From Desulfobulbaceae bacterium DB1 (GTDB lineage: Bacteria > Desulfobacterota > Desulfobulbia > Desulfobulbales > SURF-16): a stretch of 64,000 nt of DNA. Below are positions 17,364 to 24,959 of this stretch, piece by piece. A model generated the notes under the pieces. That model had not been told where the DNA came from. It did not search any database and worked only from the letters and a program-made list of their open reading frames with translations. The DNA lies in NCBI GenBank assembly GCA_001914235.1, contig MQUF01000003.1:310001-374000 (forward strand), read 5' to 3'. A program made the translations under genes and the position numbers. How positions within the stretch are numbered: position 1 is the first letter of the stretch; each line of letters begins with the position of its first letter.

Positions 17364-17618
17364 GCCGTTTCACCTCTGCTTTTTTTGTTGGTGTCTTTCA
17401 ATGCGGTACTCCTGTGCAATCGGGATTGATCACACCGCATCTGCCCCTCAATACATCATGTATACAACATGGCACGGCAAAAGAAACAGCAAAAATCCTG
17501 CCATGACTTTCCGTTTGTGAACGCACGGTTTCCGGCCCGCAGGCGGCTCGGAGCCGGACGGCAACTTTCAACATGGAGCCTTGAATTTTCGGAAAAAGTA
17601 GGGTAATGTCTTTTTTTT
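17364..17618. other. Intergenic between subtilase and riboswitch
   Basis: 255 bases with no gene seen. It must hold the promoter for the riboswitch-led operon on the plus strand and that of the subtilase on the minus strand, but no clear -35/-10 pair stood out. Confidence 0.5.
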
Positions 17619-17773
17619 CAGGTGCTCCACGGAGCATAAAAGGGAACCCTGTGAAAATCAGGGACGGGCCCGCCGCTGTGATCGGTGACGACTCTCAGGT
17701 GAAAGCCACTGTCCGGAAATCAGGATGGGAAGGCGCGAGAGAAGGATGATCCGAGAGTCAGAAGACCTACCTG
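17619..17773 (+). promoter_or_regulatory. Cobalamin (AdoCbl) riboswitch
   Basis: The aptamer shows the conserved cobalamin-riboswitch order: GGTGCTCC..GGAGCATAAAAGGGAA, CCGCCGCTGTGA, the GCCACTG box (17705-17711), GGGAAGGCG and GTCAGAAGACCTACCTG. It ends 63 bases before an intrinsic terminator that precedes the first gene of the cobalamin operon. Expected logic: bound cobalamin favours the terminator and shuts the operon. Confidence 0.95.
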
Positions 17774-17835
17774 GAAAACGCTGACTCTTCGTGGACGGAA
17801 GTTTCAGCATTATGGTCTAGAGGATACTTATGGGA

Positions 17836-17880
17836 AATCCCCCGGATCGAGTTTTAACTCGAGCCGGGGGATTTTTTTTT
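17836..17880 (+). terminator. Riboswitch-controlled intrinsic terminator
   Basis: ATCCCCCGG pairs with CCGGGGGAT, continued after one mismatch by TCGAGTT/AACTCGA around a tiny loop, followed by nine T. The next gene begins 6 bases after the T-run, so its only ribosome binding sequence (GGGGG) lies in the 3' arm; the hairpin can therefore also hide translation initiation. Confidence 0.93.
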
Positions 17881-17885
17881 AATGA

Positions 17886-18875
17886 ATGTCTGTTGCGATG
17901 GACGCGCCCATGGAAGCACATTTGCCGGCCGGCTTATGGTCCGACCTGATCTGGCCCTTGCTGCGGATTATCTTCCAGGTCTCCGTCGGGCTGGTGATTG
18001 CAAATTTTATCGAGGCGCTGAACTGGGCGGAGCATCTGGCCGCGCTTGCCCGCCCCCTCATCCGCTTCGGCCGATTTTCCGCTATCACCGGCGCAAGTTT
18101 TGCCGTTGGTTTTTTTTCCGGTGTGTCGGCCAATACCATGCTGGCCGAGGCCTTTGACAAGGGGCAGATGACGAAAACGGAGCTGGTGCTTTCCAATCTG
18201 CTCAACAGTCTGCCCCGCTTTTTTCTTCATCTGCCCACGGTTTTTTTTCTGACCGTGCCCTTGATCAAGGGCGCGGCCGTTCTTTACGTGGCCATCACCT
18301 TTGCCGCCTCCCTGCTGCTGACGCTGCTGGTGGTGATAGGGGGCAGGGTGCTGCTGCAATCGCGGCCTCCGCAGGAAGAGATGCCGCCTTTTCGTTTTGC
18401 CGGGACAACCTTCCGCGGTGCGCTGGAAAAGAGCATCACCCGGTTTCGCAAACGAATAAAACGTATTCTGCTGTTCATGGTGCCGGTTTACGTGCTTTTT
18501 TTTCTTCTCGGCCGCTTGGGATTTTTTGCCCGGCTGGAGGAACTGGTTGCCGAAAAGGCCTGGTTTCTGAGTTGGCTCAACCCGAAAAGCGTCAGCATCG
18601 TCGTTCTGCACGTGACCGCCGAATTTTCCGCAGGCCTTGCCGCCGCCGGGGCCCTGCTGGCCGATAACAGCCTTACCTCCCGGGAGGTGGTGACGGCGCT
18701 GCTGGTCGGCAATATTCTTGCCGCGCCCATCCGGGCGGCGCGGCACCAGTTCCCCTATTACGTGGGGATTTTTTCGCCCCGGCTGGCCCTGGAGCTGGTG
18801 GGGGTGAGCCAGGCGGCACGAATCATCTGTATCGTCATTGTCGGACTCGGCTACTATTTTGCCGCCGGCAACTGA
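17886..18875 (+). CDS. Nucleoside-recognition (Gate) domain membrane protein, B12-regulated
   Basis: 329 residues with about eight hydrophobic segments and two Gate-like halves: GASFAVGFFSGVSANTML and, in the second half, SIVVLHVTAEFSAGLAAAGAL. This is the first gene after the cobalamin riboswitch, so it is a B12-repressed membrane protein. Role in cobalt, tetrapyrrole or precursor transport is inference; Gate-domain proteins are poorly characterised. Start codon is uncertain: ATGs at 17886, 17898 and 17910 are in frame, none with a normal ribosome binding site. Confidence 0.8.
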   Translation: MSVAMDAPMEAHLPAGLWSDLIWPLLRIIFQVSVGLVIANFIEALNWAEHLAALARPLIRFGRFSAITGASFAVGFFSGVSANTMLAEAFDKGQMTKTELVLSNLLNSLPRFFLHLPTVFFLTVPLIKGAAVLYVAITFAASLLLTLLVVIGGRVLLQSRPPQEEMPPFRFAGTTFRGALEKSITRFRKRIKRILLFMVPVYVLFFLLGRLGFFARLEELVAEKAWFLSWLNPKSVSIVVLHVTAEFSAGLAAAGALLADNSLTSREVVTALLVGNILAAPIRAARHQFPYYVGIFSPRLALELVGVSQAARIICIVIVGLGYYFAAGN

Positions 18876-18913
18876 AGAGTTACAAAAATATGAAATGGAA
18901 AGAGGTGAAAACC

Positions 18914-19900
18914 ATGCGATTTCGAGCGAAAAGAGAAATTGCCCTGCTGTTTGTCTGTTGCCTTGCCGTCCTGCTCGGTGCTGGTTCCGTTCATGCCGCG
19001 CCGTCTGAAAAAAAGGCGGTGGTGCTGGCGGTGTTCGGCACCAGCCATGAGGACGCCCTGCCCGGTATTCTCAATATCCGCCGGCGGATCGAACAGTCCC
19101 TGCCGCAGGATGTGCCGGTGCGCCTTGCCTTTACCTCGAATATCATCCGGAAGATATGGCAGGAGCGACGGGCTGATCCGGGGTACGCGACGAGCCACCC
19201 CGATGTGCCGGCCGAAATCCTGCATGTCAAGGGGCCGCTGGCCGCCATCGCCGATCTGCAGGACGAAGGGTATGGCGTCATCATTGTGCAGCCCACCCAT
19301 ATCTCAAGCAGTGAGGAATTCAGCGACCTGGCTGCCTATGTTGCCGGGCTGAACTCCATCCGGACGATCAAAGCCCGTAACATGCCGTTTCAGCAAATCA
19401 TCCTGGGGCGTCCCGCTCTCGGTACCGCAGGCATCGAGCATGAGTACCGGCATGACATCGAGCAGGTGGCGGCGATTCTTGCCCCGGATGTCGAGCGGGC
19501 CGCAAAGGAGGGCCGGGCGGTGGTTTATTTCGCCCACGGCAACGAACATTATTCCACCGGCGCCTACATGGAATTTGAGCATGTCATGCGCACCCGCTAC
19601 CCGGAGGTCATGACCTATGTCACCATGGTGGAGGGGTTTCCCGGCGCTGATGTGCTGCTGGAAAAACTCAAACGCGATGGAACGAAAAAGGTGCTGGTCA
19701 AGCCGTTCATGACCGTGGCCGGCGACCATGCCAAGAACGACATGGCCGGACCCGAACCTGATTCGCTGAAAAGCGTGCTGGCGGCACACGGCATTGACGT
19801 GGCGGTGGTCCTGGAGGGGCTTGGCGAAAAGAGTGATTTTGCCCTGCTTTTTGCCCAGCATATCAAGGATGCGGCAACGGATGCCGGGGTGCCTTTCTGA
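18914..19900 (+). CDS. cbiK: Exported sirohydrochlorin cobaltochelatase
   Basis: 328 residues from the ATG after AAAGAGGTG. Residues 1-28 form a clear Sec signal peptide ending HAA, so the enzyme is predicted to be periplasmic, as reported for CbiK-P of Desulfovibrio. The class II chelatase body has VLAVFGTSHEDA, QPTHISSSEEF, VVYFAHGNEH (metal-binding His) and VKPFMTVAGDHAKNDMAG (second His). Known reaction: insertion of Co(II), or Fe(II), into sirohydrochlorin. It precedes a BtuCDF-like transporter, suggesting a role linked to metal or tetrapyrrole uptake. Confidence 0.92.
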   Translation: MRFRAKREIALLFVCCLAVLLGAGSVHAAPSEKKAVVLAVFGTSHEDALPGILNIRRRIEQSLPQDVPVRLAFTSNIIRKIWQERRADPGYATSHPDVPAEILHVKGPLAAIADLQDEGYGVIIVQPTHISSSEEFSDLAAYVAGLNSIRTIKARNMPFQQIILGRPALGTAGIEHEYRHDIEQVAAILAPDVERAAKEGRAVVYFAHGNEHYSTGAYMEFEHVMRTRYPEVMTYVTMVEGFPGADVLLEKLKRDGTKKVLVKPFMTVAGDHAKNDMAGPEPDSLKSVLAAHGIDVAVVLEGLGEKSDFALLFAQHIKDAATDAGVPF

Positions 19901-19984
19901 AAGAGGAGAGGCGATTGATGGGCCGAAGCGCGCAATTTTTTTTCGGTGCGCTCTGTGGTCTCGGGGGTGAAAGGGTTGCCGGCG

Positions 19985-21025
19985 ATGAAAAAAACGGACA
20001 ACAAAAAATTCTGGCTGCTGCTCCCGACTCTGGCCGCGGCCACTGTCTGCTGCATCCTTTTTTCCACCGGCCTCGGCTATGTCGAGGTGGGCTGGAGGGA
20101 TATCGTCCGCATCGTGCTGGCCGGGATAACGGGTGACGCCGCCCTGGCGGCCGGCATCGATCAGGTGGCGCCCTTTGTCGTCATGGATGTGCGGCTGCCC
20201 CGCATTCTCACCGCCACCCTGGTGGGGGCGGGACTGTCCATGAGCGGCGTGATCTATCAGGGTATTCTGCTGAATCCCCTGGCCGATCCCTATACCCTGG
20301 GCATATCGTCCGGCGCGGCATTCGGCGCGGCCGTGGCCCTGGTTGCCAACCTGGCCCTGCTCGGACAATTTTCGGTGCCGCTTTTCGCCTTTGTCGGCGC
20401 CATGGCGACACTGGCCATTGTTTTGTCGCTTTCCACCTTTCACGGGCAGATGTCGGCGAACACCCTGATTCTTTCCGGCGTCATCGTCGGGGCGATTCTT
20501 GCCGCGGGCATCAGTTTTCTCAAATACCTGGCCGATGAACAGGTGGGGGTTATCATTTTCTGGCTGATGGGCAGCTTCGCCTCCCGCACCTGGACTGATG
20601 TGGTGAGTGTGGGAGCGGCTGTCTGTCTGGGCCTTGTTGTTGCCCTGTTTTATGCCCGGGATCTCAACATCATGAGTCTCGGCGCCAGGGCGTCCGGGTC
20701 GCTCGGCGTGGAAAACGGGCGGGTGCGCAGGGTGTTGCTGCTGTCCGCCTCGCTGGTCACCGCGGTCTGCGTCTCGGTTTCCGGTATCATCGGCTTTATC
20801 GGCCTGATCGTGCCGCACCTGATGCGCTATTTCGTCGGCCCGGACAACCGCAAGCTGCTGCCGGTCTCGGCCCTGGCCGGCGCCATCCTGCTGCTGCTGG
20901 CTGATACCGTCACCCGGGCGGTTCTGCCGGCCGAGGTGCCCATCGGCGTGTTGACCGCGCTGATCGGCGGCCCCTTTTTCTGCCTTATTTTCCGCAGCAG
21001 ACAGCGGAGGGCCAGATATGAATGA
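19985..21025 (+). CDS. FecCD/BtuC-family ABC transporter permease
   Basis: 346 residues from ATG 19985, with about ten membrane segments. Family marks: VRLPRILTATLVGAGLSMSG, NPLADPYTLGISSGAAFGA, and near the C-terminus GFIGLIVPHLMR and a PAEVPIGVLTALIGGPFF tail. Likely cobalamin, cobinamide or metallophore import, because it sits inside the riboswitch operon between cbiK and cbiA. A stronger ribosome binding site (AAAGAGGAGAGG) lies before ATG 19918 in another frame, separated by a run of eight T; see findings. It overlaps the ATPase gene by 8 bp. Confidence 0.9.
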   Translation: MKKTDNKKFWLLLPTLAAATVCCILFSTGLGYVEVGWRDIVRIVLAGITGDAALAAGIDQVAPFVVMDVRLPRILTATLVGAGLSMSGVIYQGILLNPLADPYTLGISSGAAFGAAVALVANLALLGQFSVPLFAFVGAMATLAIVLSLSTFHGQMSANTLILSGVIVGAILAAGISFLKYLADEQVGVIIFWLMGSFASRTWTDVVSVGAAVCLGLVVALFYARDLNIMSLGARASGSLGVENGRVRRVLLLSASLVTAVCVSVSGIIGFIGLIVPHLMRYFVGPDNRKLLPVSALAGAILLLLADTVTRAVLPAEVPIGVLTALIGGPFFCLIFRSRQRRARYE

Positions 21026-21815
21026 GGCCGAGATATTTGCCCTTGCCGGAGCAGGCTTTGCCTATGACAGCGCCCTGGTGCTGGCGGGGCTTGATTTTTC
21101 CCTCCGGCCGGGCCTGTTTTACGGGGTGGTGGGGCCAAACGGCAGCGGCAAGACCACCCTGCTCGACCTGCTGGCCGGTTGCAAACGCCCCTCTGCCGGG
21201 CAGGTCTCCTACCTGGGACAGCCGGTGGCTGCATATCGGCGCCGGGAGCTGGCCCGGCAGATTGCCCTGGTGCCGCAGGATTTTGCCGTTGATTTTGCCT
21301 TTACCGTGGAAGAGGTGGTGATGATGGGCCGTCATCCCCATATCCGGCGCTTTGCCGGTCCGACGGCACAGGACTGGCGGCTGGTGGACGAGGCGATGCA
21401 AACCATCGGCATCGATCATTGCCGGTATCGGCAGGTCAACGAGCTTTCCGGCGGGGAGAAACAGCGGGTGGTGCTGGCCCGCGCCCTGGCCCAGGATACG
21501 CCGGTGCTGCTGCTGGACGAAGCCACCTCCAGTCTTGACGTGCAGCATACCCTGCAGATTTTTAATGTGGCTCGCCTGCTGGTGCGACGGGAGCAGCGTA
21601 CCGTCATTGCCGTCATCCATAATCTCAATCTGGCGGCGGCATACTGTGATGAGATCCTGTTCATGAAGGATGGTCGGATGGTGCACAGCGGCGCAACGGA
21701 GCGGATCATGGAACCCGGCATCATCAAAGAGGTCTTCGGGGTGGAAAGCGAGGTGCGGCTTGATCCCTTTAATAACGTCCGGCAGGTGTCGTACCGCTAT
21801 TGGAGTGAGGGGTGA
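21018..21815 (+). CDS. BtuD/FepC-like ABC transporter ATPase
   Basis: 265 residues with Walker A GPNGSGKTT, Q-loop VPQDFAVDFAFTVEE, signature LSGGEKQRVVLARAL, Walker B VLLLDEATSSLD and H-loop AVIHNLN. Sequence style matches the iron-siderophore/B12 import ATPases. It overlaps the permease gene and is followed by the binding protein, completing a BtuC-D-F set. The 3' end runs into a GAGTGAGGGG-type simple repeat. Confidence 0.93.
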   Translation: MNEAEIFALAGAGFAYDSALVLAGLDFSLRPGLFYGVVGPNGSGKTTLLDLLAGCKRPSAGQVSYLGQPVAAYRRRELARQIALVPQDFAVDFAFTVEEVVMMGRHPHIRRFAGPTAQDWRLVDEAMQTIGIDHCRYRQVNELSGGEKQRVVLARALAQDTPVLLLDEATSSLDVQHTLQIFNVARLLVRREQRTVIAVIHNLNLAAAYCDEILFMKDGRMVHSGATERIMEPGIIKEVFGVESEVRLDPFNNVRQVSYRYWSEG

Positions 21816-21870
21816 GGAGTGAGGGGAATGAAGGGTTTTATCTGCCATAAGCTTTTGGGGCTTGTTTTTT

Positions 21871-22024
21871 GTAACTATCCAGCTTGGGATGAAAAACGTC
21901 CGATTCGCCCCGGTGCTGTAACTATTCAGCAGTGCCGCAGATGCGCGAAAGAGGCCTGGCCGCTATACATGGGGTATGCGGCCAAGCCGATGACAAAGCA
22001 GATGCGGTGCTGCTGGATAGTTAC
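21871..22024. repeat. MITE-like long palindrome with GTAACTATYCAGC ends
   Basis: GTAACTATTCAGCAG..CCGCA (21918-21940) is mirrored by 22002-22024 with three mismatches in 23 bp. Inside, GGCCGC.TATAC (about 21958-21968) pairs with GTATGCGGCC (21974-21983), so 21918-22024 folds almost end to end. A third terminal copy, GTAACTATCCAGC, lies at 21871-21883 in direct orientation. The layout is that of a small non-autonomous insertion or palindromic repeat. It overlaps the 5' end of the btuF-like gene. Confidence 0.75.
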
Positions 22025-22934
22025 TGTTTTTTTTGTGTCGCTGCTGCTGTCCGTTGCCGCCAAGGCCGCGACCGTGGTGGACAGCGCCGGGCAAAAGGTC
22101 GAGGTAACGCGCCCCTTTGAGCGTATTATCTCCCTGTATGCGGCGCACACGGAAAATCTCGCCGCCCTCGGCCTTGACCGTGAACTGATCGGCATTGGCG
22201 ACAGCGATGATTATCCGTCTCGGGTGCTGGGGAAAAAACGGTTCAGCTACAAGGAGGATCCGGAGAAGTTTATTGCCGCCCGGCCCGATCTGGTGCTGGT
22301 TCGCCCCATGATCGAGCGCTCCTATCCGCAGCTCATTGACAAACTGCGGCAGAGCGGTATTACCGTGGTTTCCCTGCAACCCAACACGGTGGGGGAGATC
22401 GCCGACTACTGGCGCGCCCTGGGGGGACTCACCGGCAGAAACGGGGCCGCGGAAAAAATGGTGGCCGATTTTCAGCAGGGCATGGCAACGATTAAAGCCA
22501 GGGTTGAAGCCATCCCCCGGGAGGCGCGGGTGCGGGTTTATTTTGAGGCGATTCATAAAAAAATGAAAACCTTTGCCCCGCAGAGCATTGCTATTTATGC
22601 CCTGGAGCAGGCGGGCGGGGTGAACGTTGCTGCGGATGCATTCCAGGTGCGGGAAACCAATATTGCCGATTACGGCAAGGAGCGTATTCTGGCAAAGGCG
22701 GAGACGATCGAGGTCTTTCTCGCCCAGCAGGGGCGGATGAACCCGGTCAGCCGGGAAACGATCATGCAGGAGCCAGGTTTTCAGGCATTGAAGGCAGTGC
22801 GGCAGGGCAAGGTGTATGTCGTGGATGAGCGGCTTGTTTCCCGCCCCACCATGCGCATCCTTGACGGGGTGCGGCAGATCAACGCCATTCTCTATCCCGG
22901 CCTTGGGCTGCGGGGAGAGGACCGTGAGCGCTGA
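21969..22934 (+). CDS. BtuF-like periplasmic binding protein
   Basis: From ATG 21969 the protein is 321 residues; ATG 21990 or 22002 would give a more typical signal peptide (WIVTVFFVSLLLSVAAKA). The mature part has the PF01497 fold: DSAGQKVEVTRPFERIISLY, NLAALGLDRELIGIG, RPDLVLVRPM, and GFQALKAVRQGKVYVVDE. The open frame extends up to 21828, where an ATG follows a strong GAGGGGA, so a palindromic insertion may have separated the original start from the signal peptide. Likely binds cobalamin, cobinamide or a metal chelate for the two preceding genes. Confidence 0.85.
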   Translation: MGYAAKPMTKQMRCCWIVTVFFVSLLLSVAAKAATVVDSAGQKVEVTRPFERIISLYAAHTENLAALGLDRELIGIGDSDDYPSRVLGKKRFSYKEDPEKFIAARPDLVLVRPMIERSYPQLIDKLRQSGITVVSLQPNTVGEIADYWRALGGLTGRNGAAEKMVADFQQGMATIKARVEAIPREARVRVYFEAIHKKMKTFAPQSIAIYALEQAGGVNVAADAFQVRETNIADYGKERILAKAETIEVFLAQQGRMNPVSRETIMQEPGFQALKAVRQGKVYVVDERLVSRPTMRILDGVRQINAILYPGLGLRGEDRER

Positions 22935-24306
22935 AGGCAGCCCGGCTTTTCTGGTGGCAGGCACCCACAGCGGCTGCGGCAAGACCACGGTTGCCCTGGG
23001 GTTGATGGCGGCCCTGGCGCGCAAGGGACTTGCGGTGCAACCCTTCAAGTGCGGGCCGGATTTTATCGATCCGACCCTGCACCAATTGGCCGGCGGGCGG
23101 ATTTCCAGAAATCTTGACCTGTGGATGGCGGGCGAATCCTTCACCCGGCAGACCTTCCGGCGCCGCATGGAGGGAGCGGACATCGGCGTTATTGAAGGGG
23201 TGATGGGCATGTTTGACGGGGGCCTTTCCTCTTCCGCCGCCCTGGCGCGAACCCTTGGGGTGCCGGTCGTGCTGGTGCTGGATGTCCGTTCCGCTGCCGA
23301 GAGCGCGGCCGCAATGGTCAAGGGCTTTGAGACGCTTGATCCGGCAGCGGCCCCCCGCGCGGTGATTTTAAACAGAATCGGCAGCGAGCGCCATCTTGCC
23401 CTGGTGCGTGGGGCCATCGCGCAGCATTGCCGGGCCGAGGTGATCGGTTTTCTGCCCCGCTCCCTTGACTTTGCCATGCCCTCCCGTCATCTGGGGCTGC
23501 ACATGGGGAACGAGGCCCTTGCGCCGATGGCGCTGGCCGCGCTTGCCCGCACCGTGACCGGGCACATTGATCTTGACCGGCTGCTTTTTCTTGCCGGTGA
23601 AGGGGCGGGGTGCGACCCGGCACCGGGGGGCGAAAAACCACTTGCCGCGAGCCGGGCGCGGATTGCGGTGGCGCGGGACCGGGCCTTTTGTTTTTACTAT
23701 GAGGACAACCTCGATCTGTTGCGGGCGGCCGGGGCGGAACTGGTTTTTTTCAGCCCCATGGCGGACAGCGAACTGCCGGAAGACATCGGCGGCATTTATC
23801 TGGGCGGCGGCTACCCGGAGCTCTTTGCCGCCGAGCTTGCCGCCAACGGCCCCATGCGGCGGGCGATACGGAGCTGGGCCGAGGCGGGACGCCCCATCTA
23901 CGCCGAATGCGGCGGCTTCATGTACCTGTGCCGGAGCATTACCACGGACAGCGGCGAGAAAAAGGAAATGGTCGGCGTTTTTCCGGTTGCGTCCCGCATG
24001 CGCGGCCAACGCGCCGCCCTGGGCTATCGCGAGATCAGGCTGGTGCGGGACACCCTGCTGGGACCGGCCGGCACCATTCTGCGCGGCCATGAGTTTCATT
24101 ATTCCGAGATCGAGGAAATGCCCGGAGAAATTTTCCGTTGTTATGCGGTGGAGAACTGTGCCGGCGAGGGATACGGCTATAAAAATGTGCTGGGCGGCTA
24201 CATGCACCTGCACTTTGGCTTTTGTCCGCAGGCGGCTGCGTCCTTTGTCGCCGCCTGCGCAGGGGGAGCAAAGAAGTCGGAAGTCAGGGGACAGGAGTCA
24301 TTATGA
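22924..24306 (+). CDS. cbiA: Cobyrinic acid a,c-diamide synthase
   Basis: 460 residues from a GTG after GGGGAGAGG, overlapping the previous stop by 11 bp; family homology begins exactly at this point. AGTHSGCGKTTVALGL is the ATP-binding loop and FKCGPDFIDPTLH a CbiA/CobB hallmark. The glutaminase-like half has GGIYLGGGYPELF and YAECGGFMYL with the catalytic Cys. It amidates the a and c side chains of cobyrinate with glutamine and ATP. The last residues (KKSEVRGQESL) are encoded by a simple repeat and look like a recent extension. Confidence 0.95.
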   Translation: MSAEGSPAFLVAGTHSGCGKTTVALGLMAALARKGLAVQPFKCGPDFIDPTLHQLAGGRISRNLDLWMAGESFTRQTFRRRMEGADIGVIEGVMGMFDGGLSSSAALARTLGVPVVLVLDVRSAAESAAAMVKGFETLDPAAAPRAVILNRIGSERHLALVRGAIAQHCRAEVIGFLPRSLDFAMPSRHLGLHMGNEALAPMALAALARTVTGHIDLDRLLFLAGEGAGCDPAPGGEKPLAASRARIAVARDRAFCFYYEDNLDLLRAAGAELVFFSPMADSELPEDIGGIYLGGGYPELFAAELAANGPMRRAIRSWAEAGRPIYAECGGFMYLCRSITTDSGEKKEMVGVFPVASRMRGQRAALGYREIRLVRDTLLGPAGTILRGHEFHYSEIEEMPGEIFRCYAVENCAGEGYGYKNVLGGYMHLHFGFCPQAAASFVAACAGGAKKSEVRGQESL

Positions 24307-24316
24307 GGGAAATAAC

Positions 24317-24958
24317 ATGAAAACGCTGATCCGGGACATTGCGCCGGAGGAAATCGAGGCGGAAAGCTTTCGCATCATTGCCGAGGAGCTTGGCCCCACC
24401 AGCTTTGATCCGGCTACCTTCACGGTGGTGCGGCGGGTGATCCATGCCACCGGCGATTTTTCCTTTGCCGACAATATGCGTTTTCATCCCCGGGCAATCA
24501 GCGCGGGAATTGCCGCCATCCGGGAAGGCCGTAATATTCTCACCGATGTCACCATGGCGGCGGCCGGGGTGAGCCGGGGCTTGGCGGCACAATGGGGGGG
24601 ACAGGTGATTTGCCGGGTGGGGGAAGCGGAAGTTGCCGCCCGGTCCAAGGCAATAGGGGCAACCCGCTCCGGAGTGGCCATGGAGATGGGGCTTCTTGAC
24701 GGCAATATCGGCATCGTGGCGGTGGGTAATGCGCCAACCGCCCTGGTCAAGGTCATGGAACTCATGGGGCAGATGGCGGAAAACGCCCGACCGGCGCTGG
24801 TCATCGGCGTACCGGTGGGCTTTGTCAATGCCGTCGAATCCAAGCAACTGCTGGCTGAAAAGGATTACCCCTTTATCACCAGTCTGGGGCGCAAAGGCGG
24901 CAGCCCGGTGGCGGCGGCCATTGTCAACGCCCTGATCCGCCTTGCCCGGGAGGATTAG
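24317..24958 (+). CDS. cbiC: Cobalt-precorrin-8 methylmutase
   Basis: 213 residues from the ATG at 24317; family similarity starts there, so the much longer open frame upstream is a shadow of cbiA. FTVVRRVIHATGDF carries the catalytic His, followed by ILTDVTMAAAGV, ARSKAIGATRSGVAM, AVGNAPTAL and GVPVGFVNAVESK. It shifts the C11 methyl to C12, giving cobyrinate. It lies between cbiA and cbiD with spacings of 10 and 1 bp. Confidence 0.95.
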   Translation: MKTLIRDIAPEEIEAESFRIIAEELGPTSFDPATFTVVRRVIHATGDFSFADNMRFHPRAISAGIAAIREGRNILTDVTMAAAGVSRGLAAQWGGQVICRVGEAEVAARSKAIGATRSGVAMEMGLLDGNIGIVAVGNAPTALVKVMELMGQMAENARPALVIGVPVGFVNAVESKQLLAEKDYPFITSLGRKGGSPVAAAIVNALIRLARED

Positions 24959-24959
24959 C

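Noticed and set aside
19304-20818. 504-codon antisense frame over cbiK and the permease
   Set aside because: His/Gly/Gln-rich composition is the usual shadow of GC-rich coding sequence; both sense genes have clear motifs.
23567-24316. N-terminal extension of cbiC
   Set aside because: It is a shadow of cbiA; CbiC similarity starts exactly at ATG 24317.
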